Positions 1 to 10,295 of a stretch of DNA of 64,000 nucleotides are shown in pieces (within the stretch, counting starts at the first letter, position 1; each line of letters starts with the position of its first letter). The notes under the pieces were generated by a model, which saw only the letters and a list, made by a program, of their open reading frames with translations, was not told the DNA's origin and did no database searches. The DNA is taken from contig NC_018395.1 of the NCBI RefSeq assembly GCF_000208865.1, forward strand, positions 3,007,920 to 3,071,919. The letters are read 5' to 3'. Made by a program: the position numbers and the translations under genes. The DNA is from Neospora caninum Liverpool. Taxonomy: Eukaryota > Apicomplexa > Conoidasida > Eucoccidiorida > Sarcocystidae.

Positions 1-1393
1 GAAGAGATCGAAGAGGCACGGAACGTTATGAATGATGGAAGCGATGTTCGAGTTTTGCTTCTCAGATATTCAGTTCAGTGAGACCGTCGTTCAGCTGGCG
101 ATTGCTCTTCTTCAGCAACACCGGTAGGCCCCAAGAATACACATGGAGAGAAGAGAGAGGACGGGAGAAAGCGAAAGAGATGGAGAAAGCGAAAGAGAAG
201 GAGAAAGAGAAAGAAAGGGAGAAAGAGAAAGAAAGGGAGAAAGAGAAAGAAAGGGGGAGAGAAAGAGACGGAGCCATACAGAAGGAAGATGGAGAAAATG
301 GTAGAGCAGTGCCGTGGTCTTGTGCGTTTCTTGTTCTGTTTTTTCTTTTTTCCAGCGTGGCCATGGCGAAAGCGCCTGTCCTGGCGGGTCTTCGACAGAC
401 GCTGTTGGATCGACAGCGGCATCTGGTGGAGATGCTCCGAGAGATGGAGAAGAGAGGAAATAGCGACGAGTTGTTGCCTGACGACTTTGCCACGCAATCG
501 TCCCTACTTGAAGAGGCCATCTCCATAGCCAAGTGAGGCACGACGGCCATCGAGGGGCTGAAGCTCCACCTTCGTGCCGCCAGCTTACGTTCGCGACTCG
601 GTGCCATGCCAGGTCGTACAAGAGACCTCAGAGTTTGCAGGAGCATGAAAGTGGACATTCGTCCAAGGGACGTGCCGATCGTGCTGCCAATATCTATCTA
701 CTTTTCTAATCTCTCGATCTGTCTAGATCTATTCATATGTGTCCCTTTCGTTTCCTCTCTCTCTGTCACGTCTTCGTCTCTCTAGCTCCTTCTCTATCTC
801 TTTACATCTGTCTCCCGCCTTTTGTGAATGTGTCTTTGAATCTTTCTCTCAGTGGGGTGGTATGTACATATGTCTCTATAGATGGATGCACATGCGTGCA
901 AATGGATATCTATCTGTCGATCTATAGATATATAGTATGGAGGTTATTGTGGGCATATACGCTCGGCTGAATACGATGTCTCTGTGTACTGAGACGAAAC
1001 GAAAGCGCACGTTCCGCGCCTTCGTTTCTAGTTGGTCTCGTTGACTCGATCGCCGGATGGAAAAGGCTGAAAACGAAGGCGACACAAAAAGGCTTTGACA
1101 GACACTGCCTGAATGCTCTGTTTCGTAGAACGAGCAGATGCATGCACACGTCCGGCAAAGAATCACTTCAATCTCTCTCAGTTCGTTTGTGTTTTCTCTC
1201 GCTGAACCCCTTGCGCGTAAAGGCTGCGAAGCGTCTCTCCTCAGGACGACTCACAATGAGCTTTCTCCGTTTCTTCGTTCCGGTCCTCAGGTTCCCGGGA
1301 ATGAAGCCCTCGGAGGCAGCCTCGACGTCAGGACAGAACACTCGGCAGGGAGGTGTACCGACAGCGCATCACGCCAAGATGCTGGGGATTTAG
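1..1393 (+). CDS. 3' end of an unrecognised protein-coding gene (partial)
   Basis: This is a three-exon model for the C-terminal part of a gene that begins upstream of the window: exons <1-77, 356-532 and 1291-1393 (stop TAG at 1391). Donors are CA|GTGAGA and AA|GTGAGG; acceptors are TTTTTTCCAG and a long pyrimidine run ending CCTCAG. The reading phase is kept across both introns. The visible tail of about 118 residues has a leucine- and glutamate-rich, probably helical middle (LRQTLLDRQRHLVEML) and a polar end. The frame also meets a TGA at 534-536 if the second intron is retained, which would remove the last 34 residues. The first intron carries a purine-rich GA repeat at about 150-260. No family is recognised, so no function is proposed. 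Confidence 0.5.
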
Positions 1394-2469
1394 ATTTTCC
1401 CGACAGACAACGAGCGTCCCTGAGAAGACAGGGGAAACTGAGGGAGGCGCGAGGGCGTTTTGCCCAGGGGACAGGCGCACTGGATGTCCTTGTTCAAGTT
1501 GTGAAGCAAACGAAGCGGGGGAGGGGCAAATGCGGAGAACGTGAACATTTTACGCGAGGGTGCGTTTTTCGTGGTGAGGAAGAGTGGCGGCGGACTCCGG
1601 GTTTCGTTCTCGTTTTCCTTCCCGGAAAGAAGGAACAGAAAAGAGAAAACCTCAGCACACCTTGCAGGGACTGCGGTCTTCCTCTTTCATCGCGTTTTTC
1701 TCTCTCGTGCTTGTTCTGCGTTTGCTCGTTTCACCTCCAATCTGTGGACGGCGAAACTCAACCCACATGAGGGAATCCCCAGAAGGAAAGCCGGTGGCGT
1801 GGCGGCTTGTCCTCTCTCTTGGTTGCCGCCTCGTTTCCGCGCTTCGTCTCCGTCGCCTGTGGTTTTTCGTGCGGAGAATGGACACGCGGTGAGCCAGAGA
1901 CAGAGAGAAAGAATAGCACCGCGGAAAAGCGTGGAAAAGCGCCGAGGGATGGGGCAGGCGTTTCCGGTCAGTTCCACGAAATCGCGCGCGACTGGGAGAA
2001 CGCGAAAGACAGCTGTTTTTCTTCTGTTAGGCTACCAGTCTCTGCCGCGCTCGCTGGAGTCTCCACTCCGCGTTCTCCTCGCCACAGGGGGAAGACATAG
2101 GCGTGGAAAAGAAAAAAGGCCCACGATTAAAGACAAACTCGAAGAACAACAAGGAGGAAGACGGAGGACAGCTGAGAGAGGCAGAGGAGAGAAAGGTTGA
2201 ACCTCGTAGCGGGCGGCCTTTGCTTTTCATTCGTGGGGGACTCGGCACACTCTGTGCTGCTGGAGGCTCATGCGCGTTTTGAAAACAATCGCGTAAGACT
2301 CCGAGACGTGGCGACTCTCCTACACACTTATTCGTATATACACTTGTCTATCGCTACGTTTATATATCTGTACTTTTATATACATCTGTACTTTCATATA
2401 TATGCGAATACTTACATATATATTCTTTTATTTATTGACTGCATGCGTGGAAGGCGCGCGAGTGGTCAC
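1394..2469. other. Intergenic or untranslated stretch, no convincing gene
   Basis: Open frames exist on both strands but lack coding-like codon use, splice structure or recognisable motifs. The interval probably holds the 3' UTR of the gene ending at 1393 and that of a possible minus-strand gene to the right. A short run of TATA-like repeats lies at about 2335-2430. Confidence 0.5.
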
Positions 2470-3230
2470 CTTCGACGTTGGCCTCCAAGAGGACGAGGAA
2501 CGCGTCTTTTTCTTTCCGCTTCTTCTCGTTGCGGCGTTTCGCGCCGTCGAGCGAGCGCCAGAGACGCGTGTGGCGGCGAGCCTCGCTGGTCCAGTTTTCA
2601 TTCACATTCCGTCCCAGCCGCAGTTACTTTGGCATGCAGACACTGGTTTGATAGAGCTATCTTTGGAGATGGAGAGAAATACCGGGAGATGCAAACAGCT
2701 AGGAAGGCAGAGCGATGGAAAGAGATGTACAGAGACGTGGAGAGACAGAGAGAAATGCCGAGAAATCTGAAGGTGGAGAGAACTACCGAGAGAGGGAGGT
2801 AGAACGAAACGCAGAAGGGAGACACATGCAGAGAGAGGTAGAGACACTGAATGGGATGCGGTTATTAAGCTCTTGAGAGACATGCACACATACACGCAGC
2901 ATGACAGGAGAAGAGGGCCCTTGAGACGAGGATCGGCGTAGCGCGTCGTCGTAGCGTGGCAGGAGTTCAGCCACGCGCGCCACAAGCGGAAGGCCGTAAC
3001 GTTTTGGGAAATGTCCACCGAGCGCGTTTTGGGGATCCCCTCAGAGGACATGGAGGCTTCGCGACGCGTCGCCACTTTCCCCACCACGAGACGAGACACG
3101 TATCGCAAGCACTCGCGCACGGGTTTCACACTTCTCGCCCCACGTCTCCTTTTTCGTTTCTGCGTTTTCCGCCTCGCGGCCTGCGTCTGGGCCGTCGGGC
3201 TTCGCTCCACGAGTCGCCTCTGCCAGCCGT
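2470..3230 (-). CDS. Possible minus-strand coding exons, family uncertain (weak FF-domain-like look)
   Basis: Two stretches on the minus strand look coding. The first, around 3230-2915, has GC-rich third positions and reads through VRECLRYVSRLV and MSSEGIPKTRSVD to LWRAWLNS and RYADPRLKG. The second, 2585-2470, starts after a CCAG and ends at a GAAG|GTGACC donor; it reads ARRHTRLWRSLDG then KKRKEKDAFLVLLEANVE. The spacing of W, R, K-rich and F-x-x-L-L residues recalls FF domains of PRP40/TCERG1-like splicing proteins, but the exons could not be joined in phase and no start or stop was fixed. This could equally be a pair of unrelated open frames. Confidence 0.25.
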
Positions 3231-3530
3231 GAACTCCCTTCGCTCGCGAAGCAAAAACGCAGGCAAAGTGTTGAACTCGAAAGAAGGGAACCTGCAGAGC
3301 ATCGAGGTGCGTCGGGGAAGAAGGAGACGACGAAAAAGAAGGGGAAGGAAGAAGAAGGAGAAGAAGATGAAGGGGAAGGAGAAGGAGAAACAACAGGAGA
3401 AGAAGAAGCAAAAGGATGAGCAGAATCAGGGGAGAACTCGCCACGCGATGGTGCTTTTCCAGAAGACGGTGAGGGAAACGGGGGAGACGGGACGTGCGAT
3501 GGCGTTCGGAGACGAGGAGCGAAAGGGGGA

Positions 3531-5257
3531 TTAGAAAGGCAGGAGACGGGAGACGATGTACGCCTGCTTCTCGGCTGCGCTGTCGAAGGCTTCCCACTCC
3601 GACAGACGAACGACGAGCTGCGGGCATAACAAAAAGCAGAGTCCAACTAGTTGATGTTGAACTGTTAGAAATGTCTAAAGCCTTTAAAGCACACCCAGCA
3701 ATAACAGGTGTGTTCGATGAAAACGATGTCCATCTGTGCATCTAAGTTGATACTCGGTAAATGAGCAGAGCGAACTCGGGCAGTCAAGAGAAATCGCTCG
3801 ACAGCAAGCGAGCAGAACAAAACACGAAAACTCACGGATTCACACACTTGTATCCACCCGTACATCTATACGTATTTGTATACATGTATATATACATATA
3901 TATATATATATATGTGCACGTGGATAGGATGTATTGATATACATGATCAAGAACTTAAACGTGTGGCGTTTGTACATGCAGAGAGACACCGTCCCTCGGA
4001 ATCGATATCTCTCTTTCAGTCTGTTCCATTCACAAATAAAGATACTTGAATATACATACAAGCAGACATCTATCTATCTGTATATATCTATCTATCTGTC
4101 TATCTATATATCCAAAAGTATCGCCGAGAGTTCTTTCGGTTCGTGTTGTGTTCTTACCGGCGTGTATCCTGCGAGGCGAAGGTGTCGGTTTTTCAAGGAG
4201 AGGAAAAGGTCTGAAGGCTCGGCGAAATCTGGGAAAGACGTGAAGTCGACGAGTACGGCAACGCCACCAGAAGAGACAGATGTCCCGTTTTGCGCGTCCG
4301 CCTTGACGAGAATCGGGCACCTGTAGAAGCCGCAGAGAAGCGCGTCTCTTTCCAGACACGTGCCGCGTTCGTCCTCGCCCGTCTCGGGTGAGCTCGCTGA
4401 GACGCTTTCGCTGTCCCCTGTGGGAGTCTCCGCTGTCTCCGCCGCCTCGCCAGGATTTTCTGCGCGTTCACAGGCTCCAAGCGACACTTCGGGCGCCGTG
4501 GCGAGTCGAGCCCGTAGCGCCGCCACCGACTCAGGGTGCGTTTTCAGGAGTTGGAAGATCTGCGCAGACACCAGGCAGGCGCGCGCACGCGAGACGCCCC
4601 GACGCGGTGAGGCGGGACAGGAAACCGACACAAAAACTCTCTTTTGCAGCGCCAAGCGCGCCGTTGTGGCAGAAGCGAAAGACACGGAAGAGAAAAGGAA
4701 CAAGCAAGCGAACAGGAGGAAGGCCCTGAGGAGGAACAAGAGTTCGGAAGCGCGGGGACGCAAACGAAATCCCCGAGGCGGTTCGCGAGCGGGGAAGTAG
4801 GGTGTGCCTCTGCAGTCCTCGAGGGACACTTAGGGTGGAACACCGAGCAAACATGTGGCTGTCGCTCGTGGCTGCTCTCCCAAAACTCACTTCGTCCTCG
4901 ACTTCGCGAACTGCGGGGGGGACGCCGAGGCCTTCGTCTGCCTCGGCTTGTTCGAAAACCGCTTCTGTCTCGCTGCCGTCGTGCAATGCACGGAGGCCGC
5001 CCCACAGCGGCCTGTCCCGTTCTAACTCCTGGAGAGGGACATGCGCGCCGCAAACACAGATCCACAGTGCGTTGCGAAGTCTTTCCTGCAGAGAAACGTG
5101 CGTTTTCGTTCCAAATCGTTCCACAGATAGACCCACGACGAACGTCGGGTTCCACGAATTGGTTTAAAACTCCGACCACTCACGCGCGAAACGAGAAACA
5201 GGAATTCTACGTTTCTAGGCAACCAGTTGCATACAGCTGTCCACCTGCACCCCCAAA

Positions 5258-5295
<38 letters not shown>

Positions 5296-5412
5296 TACAT
5301 ATATATATACAGNNNNNNNNNNNNNNNNNNNNNNNNNNNNNNNNNNNNNNNNNNNNNNNNNNNNNNNNNNNNNNNNNNNNNNNNNNNNNNNNNNNNNNNN
5401 NNNNNNNNNNNN

Positions 5413-5459
<47 letters not shown>

Positions 5460-5484
5460 TATATACATATATACATATATATAT

Positions 5485-5517
<33 letters not shown>

Positions 5518-5520
5518 TAT

Positions 5521-5563
<43 letters not shown>

Positions 5564-7365
5564 TACATATATATACATATACATATACATATACATATAT
5601 ATATATATATATATATACATATATACATATATATACATATATACATATATACATTTATGAATGCAGATATAGATGCATGTGTATGCGTGGAAATGGACCT
5701 CTCTGAGTCTCTGTGTTTTGGGCGAAGGGTCGAGCAGGAGATCGAGTCTGATTTGTGCGATTTGCTTCTTTTGCTGTCTAGACAGCGCGGACGACGCGTC
5801 GTCTCTGCACGCATCGCAAGCTCGCAGCAGGCACTGCCGTGAAGAAAAACACGCGCGAAAACAACACCTGACGACGGCCGTGACCAGAACGCCGGGTTGG
5901 AAGAGAAAACGCGAGGGAGGAACACCGACGCTCATCGGAGAGCCTCGAGTAACCACGTGGCGCAGCAGAGTCGAAAGACAGGGACGCACACGGAGAGAAG
6001 GAGATACATAAATATTGGCAGATATAAAGAGATATAAATATTCCTTTATAAAAGTATAGACATGGATAGATTTAGAGAGATATACTCATATTTAGGTAGA
6101 TGGATTTAAATACAGAGAGAGATAGAGAGACAGAGATGGAGAGCAGGAAAGAGAACGCAGACGGCGTGAGTGGAACCCTCGCGTCAGATATGGATATACA
6201 CCCGACACGAAAGAACAGAGCAGGCGGAGAGGCACGGCGAGAAAGATTCGTTTGCTTGTTCCTAACTTGTCGATTTGTGGCTTCGCCACGCGGCGCCCGT
6301 GGGGGAGCGAAACATCGAGGCAAACAGTGGACGCATGAGCGTCGTTCCGCGACTCGCCCCTTTCCCTTTTGCGAGGGTTCGGCCGCTCCCCTCGCCCAGT
6401 GCCTACCCGTCGTCCGGCGCAAGAGCGAGGACGCACTGAGCGACGAGTCGACGAAACAGCGCAGGGTTCCCCTGGTGAAGATTGAGGGCGCATGCAGCCC
6501 ACGCAGCGGTCAACGTGTCTTCGCCGTCCATCGCCACACAACGCGCCTCGAGGGCGTCTTCTACGACCTAAAAAACCAAAGACGCGAGACAAAAGCGCGT
6601 GACAAGTGCGGCAGAGCAACAGGCAAACGGACGTTTCGGAACCTACACTCTCTCCCTACACCACAGACAGAAACACACGTCTTTCCTAGTTGCCTACGCC
6701 ATATCCATGCACGTGTGTCACATCGGCGAATAAGCAGGTACGCGTATATGTATACATAAGTATATGTATGTACACTCGTATGCATTTGCCTATATATATA
6801 TATATATATATATATATAAGCACGTACGATTGTTTGAATATATGTGTGTAGGTAAAACTTCTACGTCACTGGAGGCGTATGCAGGGACAGAATGCGAGAC
6901 GGGTGTATATGATGGGGAGTTCCACATCTGCGTGGGGGTAGGGATACGCATCTAGCCAGTGGCTTCTGTGTGACCGTTTTTATTCCAGTTTGTCGAGCCT
7001 CCGAGATGAGAATGCTCCAGAGATCCTCTCGAGATTCAGAGTCCAGTCTGTGGCGTACAGAGAGGAAGGCGAGGGGAAAGGGATTAGCCGGTTCGCGTGT
7101 GAGCGTGGCCAACGCGAGGGTGATGTTTGCGAGCTGAGACGGCGGGAGAAAGCGCAAACGTCCTGAGAAAACAACACACCGTATTGATTCTGCATGCATG
7201 CCCATATCCACATACGTTTGTATAAAAGGATAAGCGCACACACAACGAAACATATGCATATATAACTCTTTGCATGTATTCGTCGTCGTCGTACTTCATC
7301 CCTCTTTTGACCGCGTCAGGGAAGGGAACTGGGTAAACTGAGCAGGGCTATATCTACATACACAA

Positions 7366-7402
<37 letters not shown>

Positions 7403-10295
7403 TTTTCATAAACGTTTTAGGATGGCTCAGCGTATGTCTTTGCGACGAGGCAAACCGTAAAATGCACTGGGGCAGAAGGGCGTGCACGCAAAAAAACGCC
7501 CATTTTCTGAATGGCATTGAAGCCCACACGTGCCTACAGTTAGAAGGCAAGGATACCAGGTGCCGGTTCCGACTCGCCTTGAGCGACAAAGATTCGAAGT
7601 CGTTCGGTCGCACGCAACGAGAAGACGGCGAGCCGACGGGGATCGGGAAAGACGCGCGAAGATGAGTCTGCTTACCTCGGAGGGCGGTGAAAATCTCCTG
7701 GTACATGCGCGGTTTGACGACGCCGAGAGTGGCGAAACTGAGGAGCGAGACGGCCAGCGGGAGGCTCTGAGTGACGTCTTCAAGCGACCCGCGCGTGGAG
7801 GTCTGGCGAGGCGCCGACGCAAAAAAAGGATCACTTGAGATTTTTGTCTGAACTGCATGCGCGAGAACTCCGAGAAACGGCAAGTCCCGAAACCCCACCG
7901 TCGACAGCCCCAGAACAATGAAGCTCAGCTCTTGCAGCGAAAACATCTCCAGGCGCGCTGGAAGAGAACCCAGCATTTCGTCGCCCTCGTCGGCAACAGA
8001 CGAATGGGAAGAGGGAGACGATGGAGAAGAAGAGGAAACAGAGGAAGGAGAAGAAGGAGAGGAAGAAGAAAGAAAGCGACAGTAGGACTGCAGGAATTCC
8101 TGGATGACTTCGCGAGATGCTCCATGTGAGAGGGGACAGAGAAGAACAGGAAAGTGAGAGAGTTGCTGCGGAGACAAGGCTGCCAATCCGTCCTCAGGGA
8201 CTGCCGAAGCACAAAGGTCACCTTCGGCACCAGACGCGGGGGGCGAAGAGTCTAGGAGACGAAGAATGGAAGAAAGAATGTCCTCTGGACAGTGCTGAAA
8301 ACATCATTCACACGCCGGACAAAACCCGAAACAGAGATGAAACGCGAAAGCGGAAGGAGGCAGACCGTCACGCTTTTGTTTCGCGTTTCCCCACGCTCCC
8401 TCTCTGTGTGTGCACTCACAGCAGCTGTGCTTGGTATTTATCCTTTGCGCCTATACTTCTGTTTTCGTTTTTCTTTTCTTTGCGTGTCGTAGTTGTCTTC
8501 ACTCTCGCGCAATGCGCAATCCCCGACACGCGCGGCTCCAGTAGCGCTCGCCCTTTCTCTCCGCTTGCTTCTATTCACTCGCCGCTGTCCGTCTCTTTCT
8601 TCTGTTTCTCCTTGTCCTCGTTCGTGTTCCCCCGCCTTTTGGTCTCCCGTGTGATCGTCTCCTTCGCGTTCTTCTCCCTCGTCTTCATCTGCCTCTCCTT
8701 CTTCGCCTTCTCCCGCCGTTCCTCCCCAGCTTTTTCTCTCTCTCTCTGTGAGCAAGTCCTTCCCTTGGATGTCCCGAAGGCAGGCCCGAGTTCTCTTCCG
8801 CGCGTCTTTGTTTTCTCCCCTTTTCTTCCCCGCTCTTTGCGCCCGTTCGTCTCTGGTTCTCCGTAGTGTGTCTCTCTAGGTTTCCTCGTCCTCAGAGTGC
8901 CACGCAGACCCTCGGCGACCCCCCTGCGGTTTTTTTGCAAACTCTGGTGGCCAGCGGCCTTACCGCGAGTCGGCTAAAGGCGACGAGCGTCCGATACAGC
9001 TCCGCAGGCTTGAAGGCAAGAAGGCGCTTCTTCAGTCTCGCGAGGAATTTCTGGAAGCGAATGTCTCTCCAGACGCTTTCGGTTTGCCCGGCAGCCTCGG
9101 CGGCGGCGGCGGCCACGCGATTCAACGCGACAACAAACTCCCCTGGAGCCAGGCCAATGCTCGCAGCGGGGTGGTTGTGTTCGTGTTCGTGGGCGAAAGA
9201 AACAAAGTGTTTCTCCCTCAGGCGGAAGTCGAGAATTTGGAGAACGTCTTCGAGAGACAGCGGAGCGGGCTCGCGGAGAAGAGACAGGGAGGCCTCCGAG
9301 GAGGAAGGAGCAGACGAAGAAACGAAGCGGAAACCCCGCGCCGAAGGAGACGAAGGGCGACCGTGGACGGAGACACCTGCAGAAGAGGGCAACGAGCCGG
9401 GACAGCCCCGCGAAGAAACGCAGGAAGAAAAGGAAGAAGAAAAAGCGATCCCGGGGGAAGCGGAAGAACGAGCGACTGACAGAAACGAGGAGCGAGGGAA
9501 CGTGGCGGGCGAAGGCGAGATATAGAGGGGAAGAAACGCGATCGAGGAAGAGAGAGAAGAAGAGGGAGAAGAAGAGGGGGAAGAAGAGGGAGAAGAGAGA
9601 GAAGAGAGCGACGAAGAGAGAGACGAAGGGAGGGAAGGAGTAGCGGACGGAGAAGGCGAAGGTGCCGATGGAGACGGAGACGAGAGAGCTGAACTTCGAC
9701 AGGGCGACGGACGAGATGACGGAAAGGCAAGCGGTGGACGTACACCGTGGAGAGGTCGAGAAAAGCGAGGGCCGGAGGGAATCCTCCGGACGCCTCTTTG
9801 CGAGAATTCGCGTAAAGGAACCACCATCGTTCTCTCGGGGGGAGGCGGGCGTTTCCCTGTCTCGGCAAACGCGTGTGCTTCGTCCCTGAATTTCACCACC
9901 TAGAACGCAAGCAGACGTCCCCGCTGCACGCTGTAAGGGTCCCAGAAGAACTCCCAGGAGAGGCGGCGAGCGTCCGCGACAAGACGCTGAAATCGCGGGA
10001 TTGGGGGGATGTGTCTACTCCCCTGGAGGAGAGAAGCCTACGTGGAGTGTCCCAACACCTGCACAGTCATCCACACAACGGCAGATGCCCTACAAAAAGA
10101 GTTTTTTGTCTCTGGAAAGGAGATCGATCCTTCGACTGGAGCACGTGGAAAGAAGCGCAGAGACAAGGGACACACGGATGAAGGCCCCGAGGCGTGGTCA
10201 CGCCATCGTCCGCGACACGGCGCCTCGACGCGCAAAGATGACGAGGCGGGCGCTCGGTTCGCCTCTGTGTTTCCAGGAGCTTTGTTGAGGAGCAT
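3531..10295 (-). CDS. RAP-domain protein, probable mitochondrial RNA-binding factor
   Basis: Nine exons on the minus strand: 10295-10059, 9899-8964, 8294-7676, 7162-6975, 6567-6407, 5867-5699, 5085-4891, 4559-4158 and 3617-3531 (stop TAA), giving 997 residues with all phases matching. The last 65 residues form a RAP domain: VAVLVDF, then [13 protein letters not shown], then [10 protein letters not shown] and a terminal YIVSRLLPF, with the tryptophan placed as in the family. The middle is made of degenerate helical repeats (for example [34 protein letters not shown]), like the heptatricopeptide/FAST-like repeats that accompany RAP in Apicomplexa. The N-terminus is rich in R and S with few acids, fitting a mitochondrial presequence. 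A poly-serine tract falls at about 9520-9680. Family knowledge: RAP proteins bind organellar RNA, often rRNA fragments. Two donors (GTCACA, GTCCAT) are weak. The assembly gap sits in the sixth intron. Confidence 0.83.
3891..3915. repeat. (TA)n microsatellite
   Basis: Simple TA dinucleotide tract downstream of the penultimate exon of the RAP-domain gene, inside its last intron. Confidence 0.85.
5262..5655. repeat. Long (TA)n/(TACA)n tract interrupted by an assembly gap
   Basis: About 50 bases of TA repeat lead into 100 Ns (5313-5412), followed by about 240 bases of TA with interspersed TACATA units. It lies in the intron between exons 5699-5867 and 4891-5085 of the RAP-domain gene, so the gap should not cost coding sequence. 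The true length is unknown because the gap is a fixed-size placeholder. Confidence 0.95.
6791..6818. repeat. (TA)n microsatellite
   Basis: TA tract in the intron between the 6975-7162 and 6407-6567 exons of the RAP-domain gene. Confidence 0.85.
7372..7399. repeat. (TA)n microsatellite
   Basis: TA tract in the intron between the 7676-8294 and 6975-7162 exons of the RAP-domain gene. Confidence 0.85.

Noticed and set aside
78..536. A 152-codon frame starting in the GA-rich repeat
   Set aside because: Its first 90 codons translate the purine-rich intron; only the part after 356 is exon.
2602..3741. A 379-codon continuous minus-strand frame as one gene
   Set aside because: Its first part overlaps the true terminal exon of the RAP-domain gene in another frame and its last part is CT-rich repeat; only the middle looks coding, so the whole was not called.
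5022..5989. Open frames reading long YI/IY runs across the N gap
   Set aside because: These are translations of TA microsatellite and gap bases, not proteins.
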